Source: Clostridiaceae bacterium
Lineage (GTDB): Bacteria > Bacillota > Clostridia > DSM-8532
Length of the DNA stretch: 11,936 nt
Assembly: GCA_012727625.1 (NCBI GenBank)
Contig: JAAYGP010000113.1
Span: 1 to 11,936, forward strand
Reading direction: 5' to 3'
Part shown: piece by piece, positions 1 to 7,667 of the stretch
Layout: each line of letters opens with the position of its first letter
Position numbering within the stretch: the first letter of the stretch is position 1
The notes under the pieces: generated by a model
Databases searched by the model: none
Seen by the model: only the letters and a program-made list of their open reading frames with translations
Told to the model about the DNA's origin: nothing
Position numbers and translations under genes: made by a program

Positions 1-2
1 AG

Positions 3-68
3 CTGCCCCGGATATTGAGCAATGACGGTTACTGTTTACAGGTTCTGTATAAAGATATTGCGCAATAA
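3..68 (+). CDS. Possible C-terminal tail of a gene entering from the left edge
   Basis: One plus-strand frame is open from the left edge to a TAA at 66-68, giving about 21 codons that end in YKDIAQ. The other two plus frames hit stops at once. A real gene here would be convergent with clpB, leaving about 50 bp between the two stops. The stretch is too short to recognise a family, and an open frame of this length can occur by chance, so this is only a suggestion. Confidence 0.22.
   Translation: MPRILSNDGYCLQVLYKDIAQ
11..68. repeat. Imperfect 15-bp direct repeat, each copy partly palindromic
   Basis: GATATTGAGCAATGA (11-25) and GATATTGCGCAATAA (54-68) match at 13 of 15 positions and are 28 bp apart. 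Each carries the dyad ATTG-N-GCAAT or close to it; the second copy contains the perfect 12-bp palindrome TATTGCGCAATA (56-67). They lie in or beside the possible coding tail at the left edge, so the similarity may be accidental. No poly-T run follows on either strand, so they do not look like terminators. Confidence 0.3.
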
Positions 69-120
69 GGAAACTTTAGCGGAATGAAGCTTAGAGATGT
101 ATAAAGAGAAGCGAGGAATT

Positions 121-2712
121 CTAATTGGCTTCAACAACCAGTTCACCGTTTCTCACGTCAATTACCGCAGTGCTTCCATCATGCACCTCGCCTGAAATTA
201 TTTTTCTTCCAAGCTCTGTTTCCACAACTTTCTGAATAAACCTCTTGAGGGGACGTGCGCCATATGCCGGAGTATAAGCCTTATTGAGGATTGTGTCTTT
301 TGCCTCATCTGTTATTTCAATTGAAATACTCCTGTCCTCAAGCCTTTGTCTGAGCTCTGCAATGATAAGATCAATTATGGAGTGCATATCCTCTCTTGTT
401 AAAGGCTTGAATAATACTATTTCGTCAATTCTGTTCAAAAACTCAGGGCGGAAATGAAGTTTCAAATCCTCCATAACGGCATTTTTCGCATGTTCGGTAA
501 TCACGCCGTCCGAGCTTAAGGCATCAAGAAGAAAAGAGCTTCCAATATTCGATGTCATTATTATTACCGTATTCTTAAAGTTAACAGTTCTCCCCTGACT
601 GTCTGTCAATCGGCCGTCGTCCAGAAGCTGCAAAAGAACATGGAAAACATCAGGGTGTGCTTTTTCTATTTCATCGAACAAAATTACTGAGTAGGGTTTG
701 TGGCGCACTGCCTCTGTAAGCTGCCCTCCTTCTTCATACCCCACATATCCCGGAGGTGCGCCTATTAACCTGGCCACTGAATGCTTTTCCATATATTCGC
801 TCATGTCAATCCTGACCATATTGTCTTCACTGTCAAACAATGCCTCCGACAGTGCTTTTGCAAGTTCTGTCTTACCCACACCGGTAGGCCCCAAAAAAAT
901 GAATGAACCTATGGGTCGCGATAATTCCTTCAGGCCTGCTCTGGCCCGGATAACCGCGTCCGCAACTGCTTTGACCGCCTCATTCTGTCCGATTACTCTC
1001 TTGTGCAGAATATTTTCCAGGTTCAAAAGCTTTTGCTTTTCTTCCTCAACCAGCTTTGTTACCGGAATTCCGGTCCACTTTGAGACAATTTCAGCTATCT
1101 CATGCTCCGTTACCTCCTCTTTAAGCAGTTGTTTTGCAATTGATGCCCGTCTTTTTTTATAATCTTCCATTTGTTTTTCCAGCTCAGGCAACCGGCCGTG
1201 TTTCAACCTTGCCAATGCCTCAAGATCATAATTTCTTTCCGCAATTTCAATCTCATGCTTAACCTGCTCAATTTCCTCCTTAAGAGCCTTCTCGTTTTGA
1301 ATAAAGCTCTTCTCCATTTCCCATTGGGCTTTCAACACATCCGCTTCCTGCTTAAGCTTTTGTGTTTCAATCTCAATCTGTTTCCTGCGCTCAACAGAAC
1401 CTTTGTCCTTTTCCTTGCCAAGAACCTGATGCTCAATTTCATATTGCATGATTCTGCGGTTAATTTCATCAAGCTCGTAAGGCATGCTGTCAATTTCCAT
1501 TCTGAGCATAGACGCGGCTTCATCCATAAGATCTATAGCCTTGTCCGGCAGAAACCTGTCAGCTATATACCTGTTTGATAATACAGCGCAGGCGATTATA
1601 GCATTATCCGTTATGCGAACACCGTGATGAATCTCAAACCTTTCCTTAAGCCCTCTTAAAATGGATATTGTATCCTCAACTGTCGGCTGGTCCACAATCA
1701 CAGTCTGGAATCTTCTTTCCAGGGCAGCATCCTTTTCAATGTATTTGCGGTATTCATCCAGGGTCGTGGCTCCGATACAATGCAGCTCACCTCTTGCCAG
1801 CATGGGCTTTAAAATATTTCCGGCATCCATGGCGCCGTCGGTCCTGCCTGCCCCCACTATTGTATGAAGCTCGTCAATGAAAAGTATAATCCGCCCGTTG
1901 GATTGGGAGATTTCCTTCAGAACAGCCTTCAGCCGTTCTTCAAATTCACCCCTGTATTTGGCACCCGCCACAAGGGCTCCCATATCCAGTGCATAAATTG
2001 TTTTATCCTTAAGCCCTTCAGGAACATCACCCTTTAAAATGCGCTGTGCCAGGCCTTCCGCCACCGCGGTTTTCCCGACTCCCGGCTCACCTATTAAAAC
2101 CGGATTGTTTTTTGTTCTTCTTGAAAGAATACTTATAACTCTTCTGATTTCCTGATCCCTGCCGATAACCGGATCAAGCTTTCCTTTTTTTGCAAGTTCC
2201 ACCAGGTCACGTCCATACTTTTCCAACGCCTGATAACTTTCCTCCGGGTTTTTACTCGCAACTCTTTCCGAACCCCTTACTTTTGAAAGTGCGGACAGCA
2301 TCTTTTCCTTATCTACGCCATATCTTGCAAACAAATGGCCTGACGGTGTGTTTTTCTCATTAATCATTACCAGGTATATATGTTCCACGCTTACAAATTC
2401 ATCTTTAAACTTTTTCGCTTCATCTTCAGCTTTTAACAATATCTGATTAAACCTCCGGGTAGCATATACCTGGCCGGCTCCGCTGCCATATACCCGTGGC
2501 ATCTTGTCAAGCTCGTTGCCTAATTCATTTCTGAATAAGTCCGCATCAACTCCGCAGAGTTGCAGAAGTTTTGGTATAAGCCCGTCTTCCTGATTCAGAA
2601 GCGCCATATGAAGGTGTTCACCGTCCACCTGCTGATGATCCATCTTTATGGCAAGCTGTTGCGCTTCAACTACAGCCTCCTGTGCTTTTTCAGTAAATTT
2701 TTCAAAATTCAT
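121..2712 (-). CDS. clpB: ClpB, ATP-dependent protein disaggregase (Hsp100)
   Basis: ClpB is a cytoplasmic hexameric AAA+ machine that pulls polypeptides out of aggregates together with the DnaK/DnaJ/GrpE system. The 863-residue length is typical. In order: Clp N-domain (about 1-145), first AAA+ module with Walker A GEPGVGKT (208-215), pore loop KYRG (252-255), Walker B ILFIDE (276-281) and arginine finger region LERRF (331-335); a coiled-coil middle domain rich in E/K (about 405-525), which separates ClpB from ClpA and ClpX; second AAA+ module with Walker A GPTGVGKT (608-615), pore loop GYVG (655-658), Walker B VILFDE (676-681) and sensor-2 GARPLKR (818-824). No ClpP-binding tripeptide loop of the IGF type is evident, as expected for ClpB. 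The ATG at 2712 is preceded by AAAGGAGAG. It lies 26 bp after the J-protein gene and is probably transcribed from that gene's CtsR-controlled promoter. All catalytic motifs are intact. Confidence 0.97.
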   Translation of the reverse strand: MNFEKFTEKAQEAVVEAQQLAIKMDHQQVDGEHLHMALLNQEDGLIPKLLQLCGVDADLFRNELGNELDKMPRVYGSGAGQVYATRRFNQILLKAEDEAKKFKDEFVSVEHIYLVMINEKNTPSGHLFARYGVDKEKMLSALSKVRGSERVASKNPEESYQALEKYGRDLVELAKKGKLDPVIGRDQEIRRVISILSRRTKNNPVLIGEPGVGKTAVAEGLAQRILKGDVPEGLKDKTIYALDMGALVAGAKYRGEFEERLKAVLKEISQSNGRIILFIDELHTIVGAGRTDGAMDAGNILKPMLARGELHCIGATTLDEYRKYIEKDAALERRFQTVIVDQPTVEDTISILRGLKERFEIHHGVRITDNAIIACAVLSNRYIADRFLPDKAIDLMDEAASMLRMEIDSMPYELDEINRRIMQYEIEHQVLGKEKDKGSVERRKQIEIETQKLKQEADVLKAQWEMEKSFIQNEKALKEEIEQVKHEIEIAERNYDLEALARLKHGRLPELEKQMEDYKKRRASIAKQLLKEEVTEHEIAEIVSKWTGIPVTKLVEEEKQKLLNLENILHKRVIGQNEAVKAVADAVIRARAGLKELSRPIGSFIFLGPTGVGKTELAKALSEALFDSEDNMVRIDMSEYMEKHSVARLIGAPPGYVGYEEGGQLTEAVRHKPYSVILFDEIEKAHPDVFHVLLQLLDDGRLTDSQGRTVNFKNTVIIMTSNIGSSFLLDALSSDGVITEHAKNAVMEDLKLHFRPEFLNRIDEIVLFKPLTREDMHSIIDLIIAELRQRLEDRSISIEITDEAKDTILNKAYTPAYGARPLKRFIQKVVETELGRKIISGEVHDGSTAVIDVRNGELVVEAN

Positions 2713-2738
2713 AAGCAGCTCTCTCCTTTACTACGAAA

Positions 2739-3659
2739 TTATAATGCGGTTTTCCTAAGCTGTTCATAAAGCAGCTTCTGTTCACTGTTTAAATGCCTTG
2801 GGTTCACAATTTTAACCTGAATGTATAAATCCCCGCGTTTTCCTCCCTTTTTACCATAGCCTTTTCCGGGTATGCGTATTTTTTGATCCGTTTGAATACC
2901 CGACGGTATTTTAACCTGTATCAACCCGTCAGGTGATTGCATTTTAGCCTCACCACCCAGCGCTGCTGTCCAGGGATATACTTCAAGCTTTGAAATAAGG
3001 TCATTTCCCTCAAGCTTATATTTCCCCTCCCTGAACCTTACAACAATATACAAATCACCGTTGGATCCGCCTCCGAAACCGGGATTTCCCTGGCCTGCAA
3101 GCTTTATTTTACCTCCCTCGGGAATACCCTGGGGAATACGGACAGATATGGTTCTGGTTCCGGAACCCAGCCTTATGGAAAAAGTCTTTTCTCTCCCCTC
3201 AATTGCTTCTTCGGGGGTAATAACCAATTCAGCCTCAATATCATCACCGCGCATTTGCATTGAACCGTTTGAAAAACCTTTGGGAAAACCGCGGGTTCTT
3301 CCGAATCCACCGAAAATATCGTCTATATCAATGCCGCCATCCCCAAAAAACATATTGAAAAAATCGCTGAAACCGTTATGTGTGCTTTTGAACTCATAAA
3401 ACCCGAATTGTGACGGATCGAAGTGCATTCCGTTCTGGAAGTTCATCTGCCCGAACCGGTCGTATTTCTTTCTTTTTTCATCATCCCCCAAAACTTCATA
3501 GGCTTCGTTGATTTCCTTAAATCTGGCTTCCGCGTTTTTATCACCTGGGTTAGTATCGGGATGATATTTTTTTGCCAGTTTTCTGTATCTTTTTTTAATC
3601 TCATCCTTTGACGCGTTCTTATCAACGCCCAGAATTTTGTAGTAGTCTTTATATTCCAT
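2739..3659 (-). CDS. Type II (zinc-finger-less) DnaJ/CbpA-like J-domain co-chaperone
   Basis: This Hsp40 co-chaperone should stimulate DnaK ATPase and deliver clients to it. The 306 residues contain an N-terminal J domain (about 1-70) with the invariant HPD at 33-35, a Gly/Phe-rich linker (about 70-135, including GDGGIDIDDIFGGFG), and two beta-barrel client-binding domains (about 137-295). The cysteine-rich CxxCxGxG zinc repeats of canonical DnaJ are absent, so it is a class B/type II protein like CbpA. The ATG at 3659 follows GAGGTGGGG. It is the first gene of an operon with clpB (26-bp gap). Neither dnaK nor grpE is adjacent, so the housekeeping Hsp70 genes must be elsewhere. Pairing a class B J-protein with the disaggregase makes functional sense, since J-protein and Hsp70 recruit ClpB to aggregates; a dedicated role here is inference. 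The symbol could be cbpA or a second dnaJ; I leave it blank. Confidence 0.93.
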   Translation of the reverse strand: MEYKDYYKILGVDKNASKDEIKKRYRKLAKKYHPDTNPGDKNAEARFKEINEAYEVLGDDEKRKKYDRFGQMNFQNGMHFDPSQFGFYEFKSTHNGFSDFFNMFFGDGGIDIDDIFGGFGRTRGFPKGFSNGSMQMRGDDIEAELVITPEEAIEGREKTFSIRLGSGTRTISVRIPQGIPEGGKIKLAGQGNPGFGGGSNGDLYIVVRFREGKYKLEGNDLISKLEVYPWTAALGGEAKMQSPDGLIQVKIPSGIQTDQKIRIPGKGYGKKGGKRGDLYIQVKIVNPRHLNSEQKLLYEQLRKTAL

Positions 3660-3674
3660 AGCCCCACCTCAGAC

Positions 3675-3691
3675 TTTGACTATCTTTGACT
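3675..3691 (-). promoter_or_regulatory. CtsR operator (class III heat-shock repressor site)
   Basis: Read on the minus strand the site is AGTCAAA-GAT-AGTCAAA, a perfect match to the established CtsR heptamer direct repeat RGTCAAA-NAN-RGTCAAA. It begins 7 bp downstream of the -10 box and ends 15 bp before the J-protein start codon, so bound CtsR would cover the likely transcription start. CtsR represses clp genes in Firmicutes and lets go on heat shock; here it should control the J-protein and clpB together. The ctsR gene itself is not in the window. Confidence 0.85.
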
Positions 3692-3698
3692 ATTAATT

Positions 3699-3727
3699 AT
3701 TATACAAATTTTTTCATCATAAATCAA
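3699..3727 (-). promoter_or_regulatory. Sigma-A type promoter of the J-protein/clpB operon
   Basis: On the minus strand, TTGATT (-35, 3727-3722) and TATAAT (-10, 3704-3699) are separated by exactly 17 bp. The -10 is a perfect consensus and the -35 matches at four of six positions. A start near 3692 would give a leader of roughly 33 nt containing the CtsR operator. No CIRCE element (TTAGCACTC inverted repeat) is seen here, so HrcA control is not indicated. Confidence 0.8.
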
Positions 3728-3995
3728 CTTTTTTATTTTTATTTTCTATAAAAAAGGGTATTTTATTAATATTGGCGAATATAAATAATGATTGTTCAGC
3801 AATTTTTGGGTGCATGCACATTGCTTTTATTTGTTACTCAATTCAGGCACACATTCGATGAACAACCGGTAATCAGACTTTTCAACCCAAGTACAGCTCA
3901 TCTCATGTGTATTATGAACAATACCGGAAGTTTAAAATTTACGGGTAACAGGAGAAAACCTGAATATTTGCTTTGTTTAGCGGGAGGGTGGATGG
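3728..3995. other. Intergenic stretch upstream of glgC, no promoter resolved
   Basis: Together with the promoter and operator above, this fills the 336-bp divergent gap between the J-protein gene and glgC. The part from 3728 to about 3790 is very AT-rich. On the plus strand only weak -10-like hexamers occur (TATAAA at 3747, TATTAT at 3910), with no convincing -35 at the right distance, so the glg promoter is not placed. A distant CCGGTA/TACCGG pair (3866-3871 with 3922-3927) and a CAGG/CCTG pair (3949-3962) could form weak RNA structure in a leader, but I see no known riboswitch. The open frame starting at 3788 runs into glgC and is not believed. Confidence 0.5.
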
Positions 3996-5276
3996 ATGGC
4001 AAAGGAAATTATTGCTTTAATACTGGCGGGTGGTGAGGGAAGCCGTCTTGGGGGCCTTACCAGGCTTATTGCAAAACCGGCGGTTCTGTACGGAGGGAAA
4101 TACCGTATAATTGATTTTTCCCTCAGTAACTGCATCAATTCAGGTATAGACACGGTAGGAGTCCTCACGCAATACCAGCCTTTGCAACTGAATAAGCATA
4201 TAGGCATCGGAAAACCGTGGGACATGGACAGAATGAACGGCGGTGTAACTATTTTATCACCTTTTACAAAGCATCAGAAGGGCGAATGGTATTCAGGTAC
4301 CGCAGATGCGGTGTACCAGAATATTCATTATATAGACGAGCTTAATCCGAAATATGTGATAATATTGTCCGGTGACCACATCTATAAAATGGATTATTCA
4401 AAGATGCTTGATTTCCATAAAAAAAACAATGCGGACGCGACAATATCAGTCATTAATGTTCCCCTTGAGGAAGCAAGCCGTTATGGAATAATGAATGCTA
4501 CAGATGATGGGAAAATATATCAGTTTGAGGAAAAACCGGCGGAACCGAAAAGCACACTGGCATCTATGGGCGTTTACATATTCAGCTGGTGCATTTTAAA
4601 AGAGTTTCTTATCCATGATCATCACAACGAACAGTCGGATCATGACTTTGGCAAAAATGTCATACCTAAGCTTCTGGCAGACAAAAGAAGCATATGGGCT
4701 TATCCTTTTAAGGGATACTGGAGGGATGTGGGCACAATTCAGGCTTACTGGGAATCCAACATGGATTTAATCACCCGGGTTCCCCAATTCAATTTATTTG
4801 ATCCCAACTGGAAAATCTATACTCCAAATCCTGTAAAACCAGCTCATTATATCGGGGATACCGGCCATGTTACCCGTTCCATAATAGCGGAAGGCTGCAT
4901 GATATACGGCCATGTTAAAAACTCAGTTGTTTTTCCGGGGGTTACCATTGAAAAAGGTTCATATGTTGAGGACTCAATTATTATGTCCAACAGCACAATA
5001 AAGTCGAACTGCAGTATCATATGCACCATAGTGGGCGAAAAAACAACCATCGGCACCGGTGTTAAGACAGGATTGGGAGAATATGCGGAAAACACTTACA
5101 ATCCAAAGGTTTACCAGACCAACATTACGGTAATCGGTTCATGTTCGGTCGTTCCCCATAACGCTGAAATCGGAAGGAATGTTGTGCTGGATAATCATCT
5201 TGTGCCTCAGGATTTTACCAGCCTTGAAATACCATCAGGCGGGGCTGTTATAAAGGAGGGTGTTGCACGTGTATAA
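3996..5276 (+). CDS. glgC: Glucose-1-phosphate adenylyltransferase, catalytic subunit GlgC
   Basis: GlgC makes ADP-glucose from ATP and glucose-1-phosphate, the committed step of bacterial glycogen synthesis. The 426-residue protein has the nucleotidyltransferase fold (about 1-255) with the nucleotide-binding AGGEGSRL (11-18), the GGKYRIIDFSLSNC block (33-46), the catalytic Asp127 in LSGDHIYKMDY (124-134, equivalent to E. coli Asp142), the sugar-phosphate lysine in FEEKP (177-181, equivalent to Lys195) and YWRDVGT (241-247). A left-handed beta-helix of hexapeptide repeats follows (about 290-415). All active-site residues I can check are present, in contrast to the next gene. The ATG at 3996 follows GGGAGGG at 3982-3988; an ATG at 3992 is out of frame. 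The stop overlaps the start of glgD, implying translational coupling. Confidence 0.96.
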   Translation: MAKEIIALILAGGEGSRLGGLTRLIAKPAVLYGGKYRIIDFSLSNCINSGIDTVGVLTQYQPLQLNKHIGIGKPWDMDRMNGGVTILSPFTKHQKGEWYSGTADAVYQNIHYIDELNPKYVIILSGDHIYKMDYSKMLDFHKKNNADATISVINVPLEEASRYGIMNATDDGKIYQFEEKPAEPKSTLASMGVYIFSWCILKEFLIHDHHNEQSDHDFGKNVIPKLLADKRSIWAYPFKGYWRDVGTIQAYWESNMDLITRVPQFNLFDPNWKIYTPNPVKPAHYIGDTGHVTRSIIAEGCMIYGHVKNSVVFPGVTIEKGSYVEDSIIMSNSTIKSNCSIICTIVGEKTTIGTGVKTGLGEYAENTYNPKVYQTNITVIGSCSVVPHNAEIGRNVVLDNHLVPQDFTSLEIPSGGAVIKEGVARV

Positions 5277-6390
5277 TACTATGGGGATTATATTAACCGG
5301 CGGAAAAAACAATCGCCTGAAGGAACTTTCAATGGAGCGTTCCATCTCTGCCGTACCATTTGGCGGTAAATATCGTGCAATTGATTTTGCTCTTTCCAAT
5401 CTGGTCAATTCAGGAATACGCAATGTAGGTGTTCCCACCCAATATAGCTTTCGTTCCCTGATGGACCATCTTGGTTCCGGAAAAGAATGGGATCTTGACA
5501 GAAAAACAGATGGTCTTTTTATCTTCCCTCCCTATCTTTCGGAATACGGAACAGGTTGGTACAGAGGTACGGCCGATTCAATGTACAGCAATCTGACCTA
5601 CCTGAAAAGAAGTAATGAGGAGTTTGTTGTTATAAATCAGGGTTATGCCATTTACAATATGACTTACAGGGAAATGCTGGAGCAGCATGTGGACAAGGAC
5701 GCGGATATTACCATTGCCACACGTTTGATGGATGACTTTTCCAAAGAGGATCTGAGTATGCTTGGGATTGTTGAAACAGATACTGAAAACAGGATCATAG
5801 ATTTTCAGGAAAAACCGCCTAATCCAAAAAGCAATTTGGCATCCATGGGAATCTATATCATAAAACGCAAGCTTCTTATATCTCTTCTGGAAGACAGCGC
5901 TGCCCACGGTTATTTTGATTTTGTAAGAGACATAATAATACGCAAGCTGAATGAGCTTCGCATATTTTCCTACGAGTTCAAAGGTTACTGGCGGCCTTTG
6001 ATATCCATTCAGCTTTATTACAGAACAAATATGGAGCTGCTTGATCCAAACATACGCTATGAACTGTTTATGAAAAACGGAAAAATATTTACCAAAGTAA
6101 AGGATGAGCCACCTGCTAAATACAACGAAGAGGCTGAAGTTAAAAATTCAATTGTAGCTGACGGCTGCATTATTGAAGGTAAAGTTGAGAACAGTATCCT
6201 CTTCAGGGGTGTAAAAATCAAGAGGGGCGCAATAATCAGAAACAGCATTATAATGCAAAATTCAGAAGTTTGTGAGAACGTAATACTGAACAACTGCATA
6301 CTTGATAAAAATGTTATCATCAGCAGCGGAAAACAGTTAAACGGCGACAGAAACTGGCCTTTGATTGTGGGCAAAAACGTAAGGGTGTAA
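5269..6390 (+). CDS. glgD: GlgD, non-catalytic regulatory subunit of ADP-glucose pyrophosphorylase
   Basis: GlgD is a paralogue of GlgC that in Firmicutes forms mixed tetramers with it and modulates activity. The 373-residue protein keeps the fold and landmarks (GGKYRAIDFALSN, GTADSMYSN, FQEKP, GYWRP) but active-site positions are changed: the nucleotide loop reads TGGKNNRL instead of AGGxGSRL, the catalytic SGDHIYKMDY block is NQGYAIYNMTY (Asp replaced by Gly), and YWRDVGT is YWRPLIS. A beta-helix of hexapeptide repeats forms the C-terminus. I chose the GTG at 5269, which sits 9 bp after AAAGGAGG and overlaps the glgC stop by 8 bp. A GTG at 5260 is inside the ribosome binding site, and an ATG at 5281 is possible but lies farther away. 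No other glg genes (glgA, glgB, glgP) follow. Confidence 0.94.
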   Translation: MYNTMGIILTGGKNNRLKELSMERSISAVPFGGKYRAIDFALSNLVNSGIRNVGVPTQYSFRSLMDHLGSGKEWDLDRKTDGLFIFPPYLSEYGTGWYRGTADSMYSNLTYLKRSNEEFVVINQGYAIYNMTYREMLEQHVDKDADITIATRLMDDFSKEDLSMLGIVETDTENRIIDFQEKPPNPKSNLASMGIYIIKRKLLISLLEDSAAHGYFDFVRDIIIRKLNELRIFSYEFKGYWRPLISIQLYYRTNMELLDPNIRYELFMKNGKIFTKVKDEPPAKYNEEAEVKNSIVADGCIIEGKVENSILFRGVKIKRGAIIRNSIIMQNSEVCENVILNNCILDKNVIISSGKQLNGDRNWPLIVGKNVRV

Positions 6391-6528
6391 CCTTTGGAAC
6401 CCCGGAATAATTTGTTTTGAGGTCGGCAAACCGTGGTTTGACAATATCGGCAATGAGCGGCAAGGGCTTTCAATTTATTAATGATAAAAAAAGATATGGA
6501 AACATTGTTTGCTGTATTTAATGTAAAT

Positions 6529-7566
6529 TCAATATATTACCTTATTCCCCTGAATAATTATCTGCGCGATTATCTCAATTTGATCCATATTGTCCCTTAC
6601 CAGCTCCTCTGCTTTTTCTTTTAAATATCCGAGGTTTTCTCTGCTTCCGTCGTCTATCCGACCCTTTTCATCTTCAAGCTCTGTATCAAATCTGAAAAAA
6701 GTTACCTGAGGGAGCTTTTTTAACATATGATTCGTACTGATTCTCTGGCCTTCCCCGACAGCAGCTATAATAGGGACTCCAAGCCATGGTGATATCCAGC
6801 TTAACGAACCCCAGTTTTTTATTTTATCCACATTATAGCTCTCCCGTTGTGTACCGGTACCTAGGGATAATATAAAATATTCACATCCGGGGCAAATTTT
6901 CCTTGCTTCTGTTAATGCAGTCATGGCCGGGTTTATACAGAAAACGCCACCGTCTATAAGACATAGTGCGTTGGCTGGATTTTCAATACTACACACATAT
7001 GCCGGCGGGAAATATGTAGGTACAGCAGCTGTAGCAAGAGCCGAATCCACCATAAAATAATCCGGATCTGCATCCCCGCCTGATGCAACAGGTCTTTTTT
7101 TTATAAAAACAGGCTGCATTGATTTCATATCGAAGGAAGTAATTAATAAATTTGTCAGCGCACTCTTAACTGTGCAATCCTTAAAAAGATCCTTTAAGAT
7201 TAAATAAAACGGATCTGCCTTGTATTTGCTCGTAAAGATTTGTCTTATGGCTTTTCGGACAAAACGGTTACTTCCCGGGAAAACCTTATCTCCCAGTGTG
7301 ATATACAAATCCGGAAGCTTATGCGGAGATATGCCTCCCTGCTCATCATACAGGTACCCGTTGGTTCTGTAAAGCGGCACGCTTAAGGCAAGTGCAATCA
7401 GCCCACCTGTTGAAGTACCTGCCATAAGGTCAAACACCTTATGAAAGGGTTTGGTAAAACCGCTTTTTTCCAGAGTCTCCTTCAATTTTGACAGAAAAAC
7501 CGATGGAATCAAACCGCGGATTCCTCCGCCATCAATTGATAAAATGAAGAACTTCCTCACAGGCAT
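6529..7566 (-). CDS. Patatin-like phospholipase / acyl hydrolase
   Basis: Patatin-family enzymes hydrolyse acyl esters of phospholipids or galactolipids using a Ser-Asp dyad. The 345-residue protein has the glycine-rich oxyanion motif DGGGIRG (12-18), nucleophile elbow GTSTGG (50-55, Ser52) and the catalytic Asp205 in DGGV (205-208), followed by the conserved LSLGTGT (233-239). No signal peptide or membrane segment is seen, so it should act in the cytosol or at the inner face of the membrane. The ATG at 7566 has only a weak upstream CAGG. It is convergent with glgD (138 bp apart, no clear terminator) and 101 bp downstream of a small hypothetical gene. A 17-bp palindrome lies 25 bp upstream of its start. 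It resembles the CapV type of effector only in belonging to the same broad family; no cyclic-nucleotide synthase or other CBASS gene is nearby. Confidence 0.9.
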   Translation of the reverse strand: MPVRKFFILSIDGGGIRGLIPSVFLSKLKETLEKSGFTKPFHKVFDLMAGTSTGGLIALALSVPLYRTNGYLYDEQGGISPHKLPDLYITLGDKVFPGSNRFVRKAIRQIFTSKYKADPFYLILKDLFKDCTVKSALTNLLITSFDMKSMQPVFIKKRPVASGGDADPDYFMVDSALATAAVPTYFPPAYVCSIENPANALCLIDGGVFCINPAMTALTEARKICPGCEYFILSLGTGTQRESYNVDKIKNWGSLSWISPWLGVPIIAAVGEGQRISTNHMLKKLPQVTFFRFDTELEDEKGRIDDGSRENLGYLKEKAEELVRDNMDQIEIIAQIIIQGNKVIY

Positions 7567-7590
7567 ACCTGAATAACTTATTCATCTATA

Positions 7591-7607
7591 TCATATGACG
7601 CATATGA
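7591..7607. promoter_or_regulatory. 17-bp palindrome upstream of the patatin gene, candidate operator
   Basis: TCATATG-ACG-CATATGA is a perfect inverted repeat of 7-bp arms around a 3-bp centre, 25-41 bp upstream of the patatin start codon. Position and size suit a repressor dimer site over the promoter or leader. No regulator gene is next to it and I could not place a confident -35/-10 pair, so the role is inferred. The arms are AT-rich, and a chance occurrence is possible. Confidence 0.35.
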
Positions 7608-7667
7608 AGCTTAAATGCCTTTCATGTTTCAAGGCTTTATATAACCGTCAATCACAGCATAATAATG

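Noticed and set aside
698..1880. Several long plus-strand frames opposite clpB
   Set aside because: They lie entirely antisense to a strongly conserved gene and have low-complexity, cysteine/serine/phenylalanine-rich translations typical of shadow frames.
3676..3706. Divergent plus-strand promoter using the TTGACT of the CtsR box as its -35
   Set aside because: The only -10-like hexamer (TATACA at 3701) is 19 bp away from one TTGACT and 9 bp from the other, so spacing is poor.
3660..3780. CIRCE/HrcA element upstream of the J-protein gene
   Set aside because: No TTAGCACTC inverted repeat is present; the CtsR heptamers explain the region better.
3788..4036. Plus-strand open frame of 82 codons before glgC
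   Set aside because: It overlaps the glgC start, lacks a good ribosome binding site, and its sequence does not look like a recognisable protein; glgC has a clear start and RBS.
6427..6440. Inverted repeat CAAACC-GT-GGTTTG between the convergent glgD and patatin genes as a terminator
   Set aside because: The stem is short, it is AT-rich apart from a few pairs, and no T-run follows on either strand; not enough to call a terminator.
6529..7566. Patatin as a CBASS (CapV) effector
   Set aside because: No CD-NTase, ubiquitin-like or other CBASS gene is present on either side; family membership alone does not make it a defence effector.
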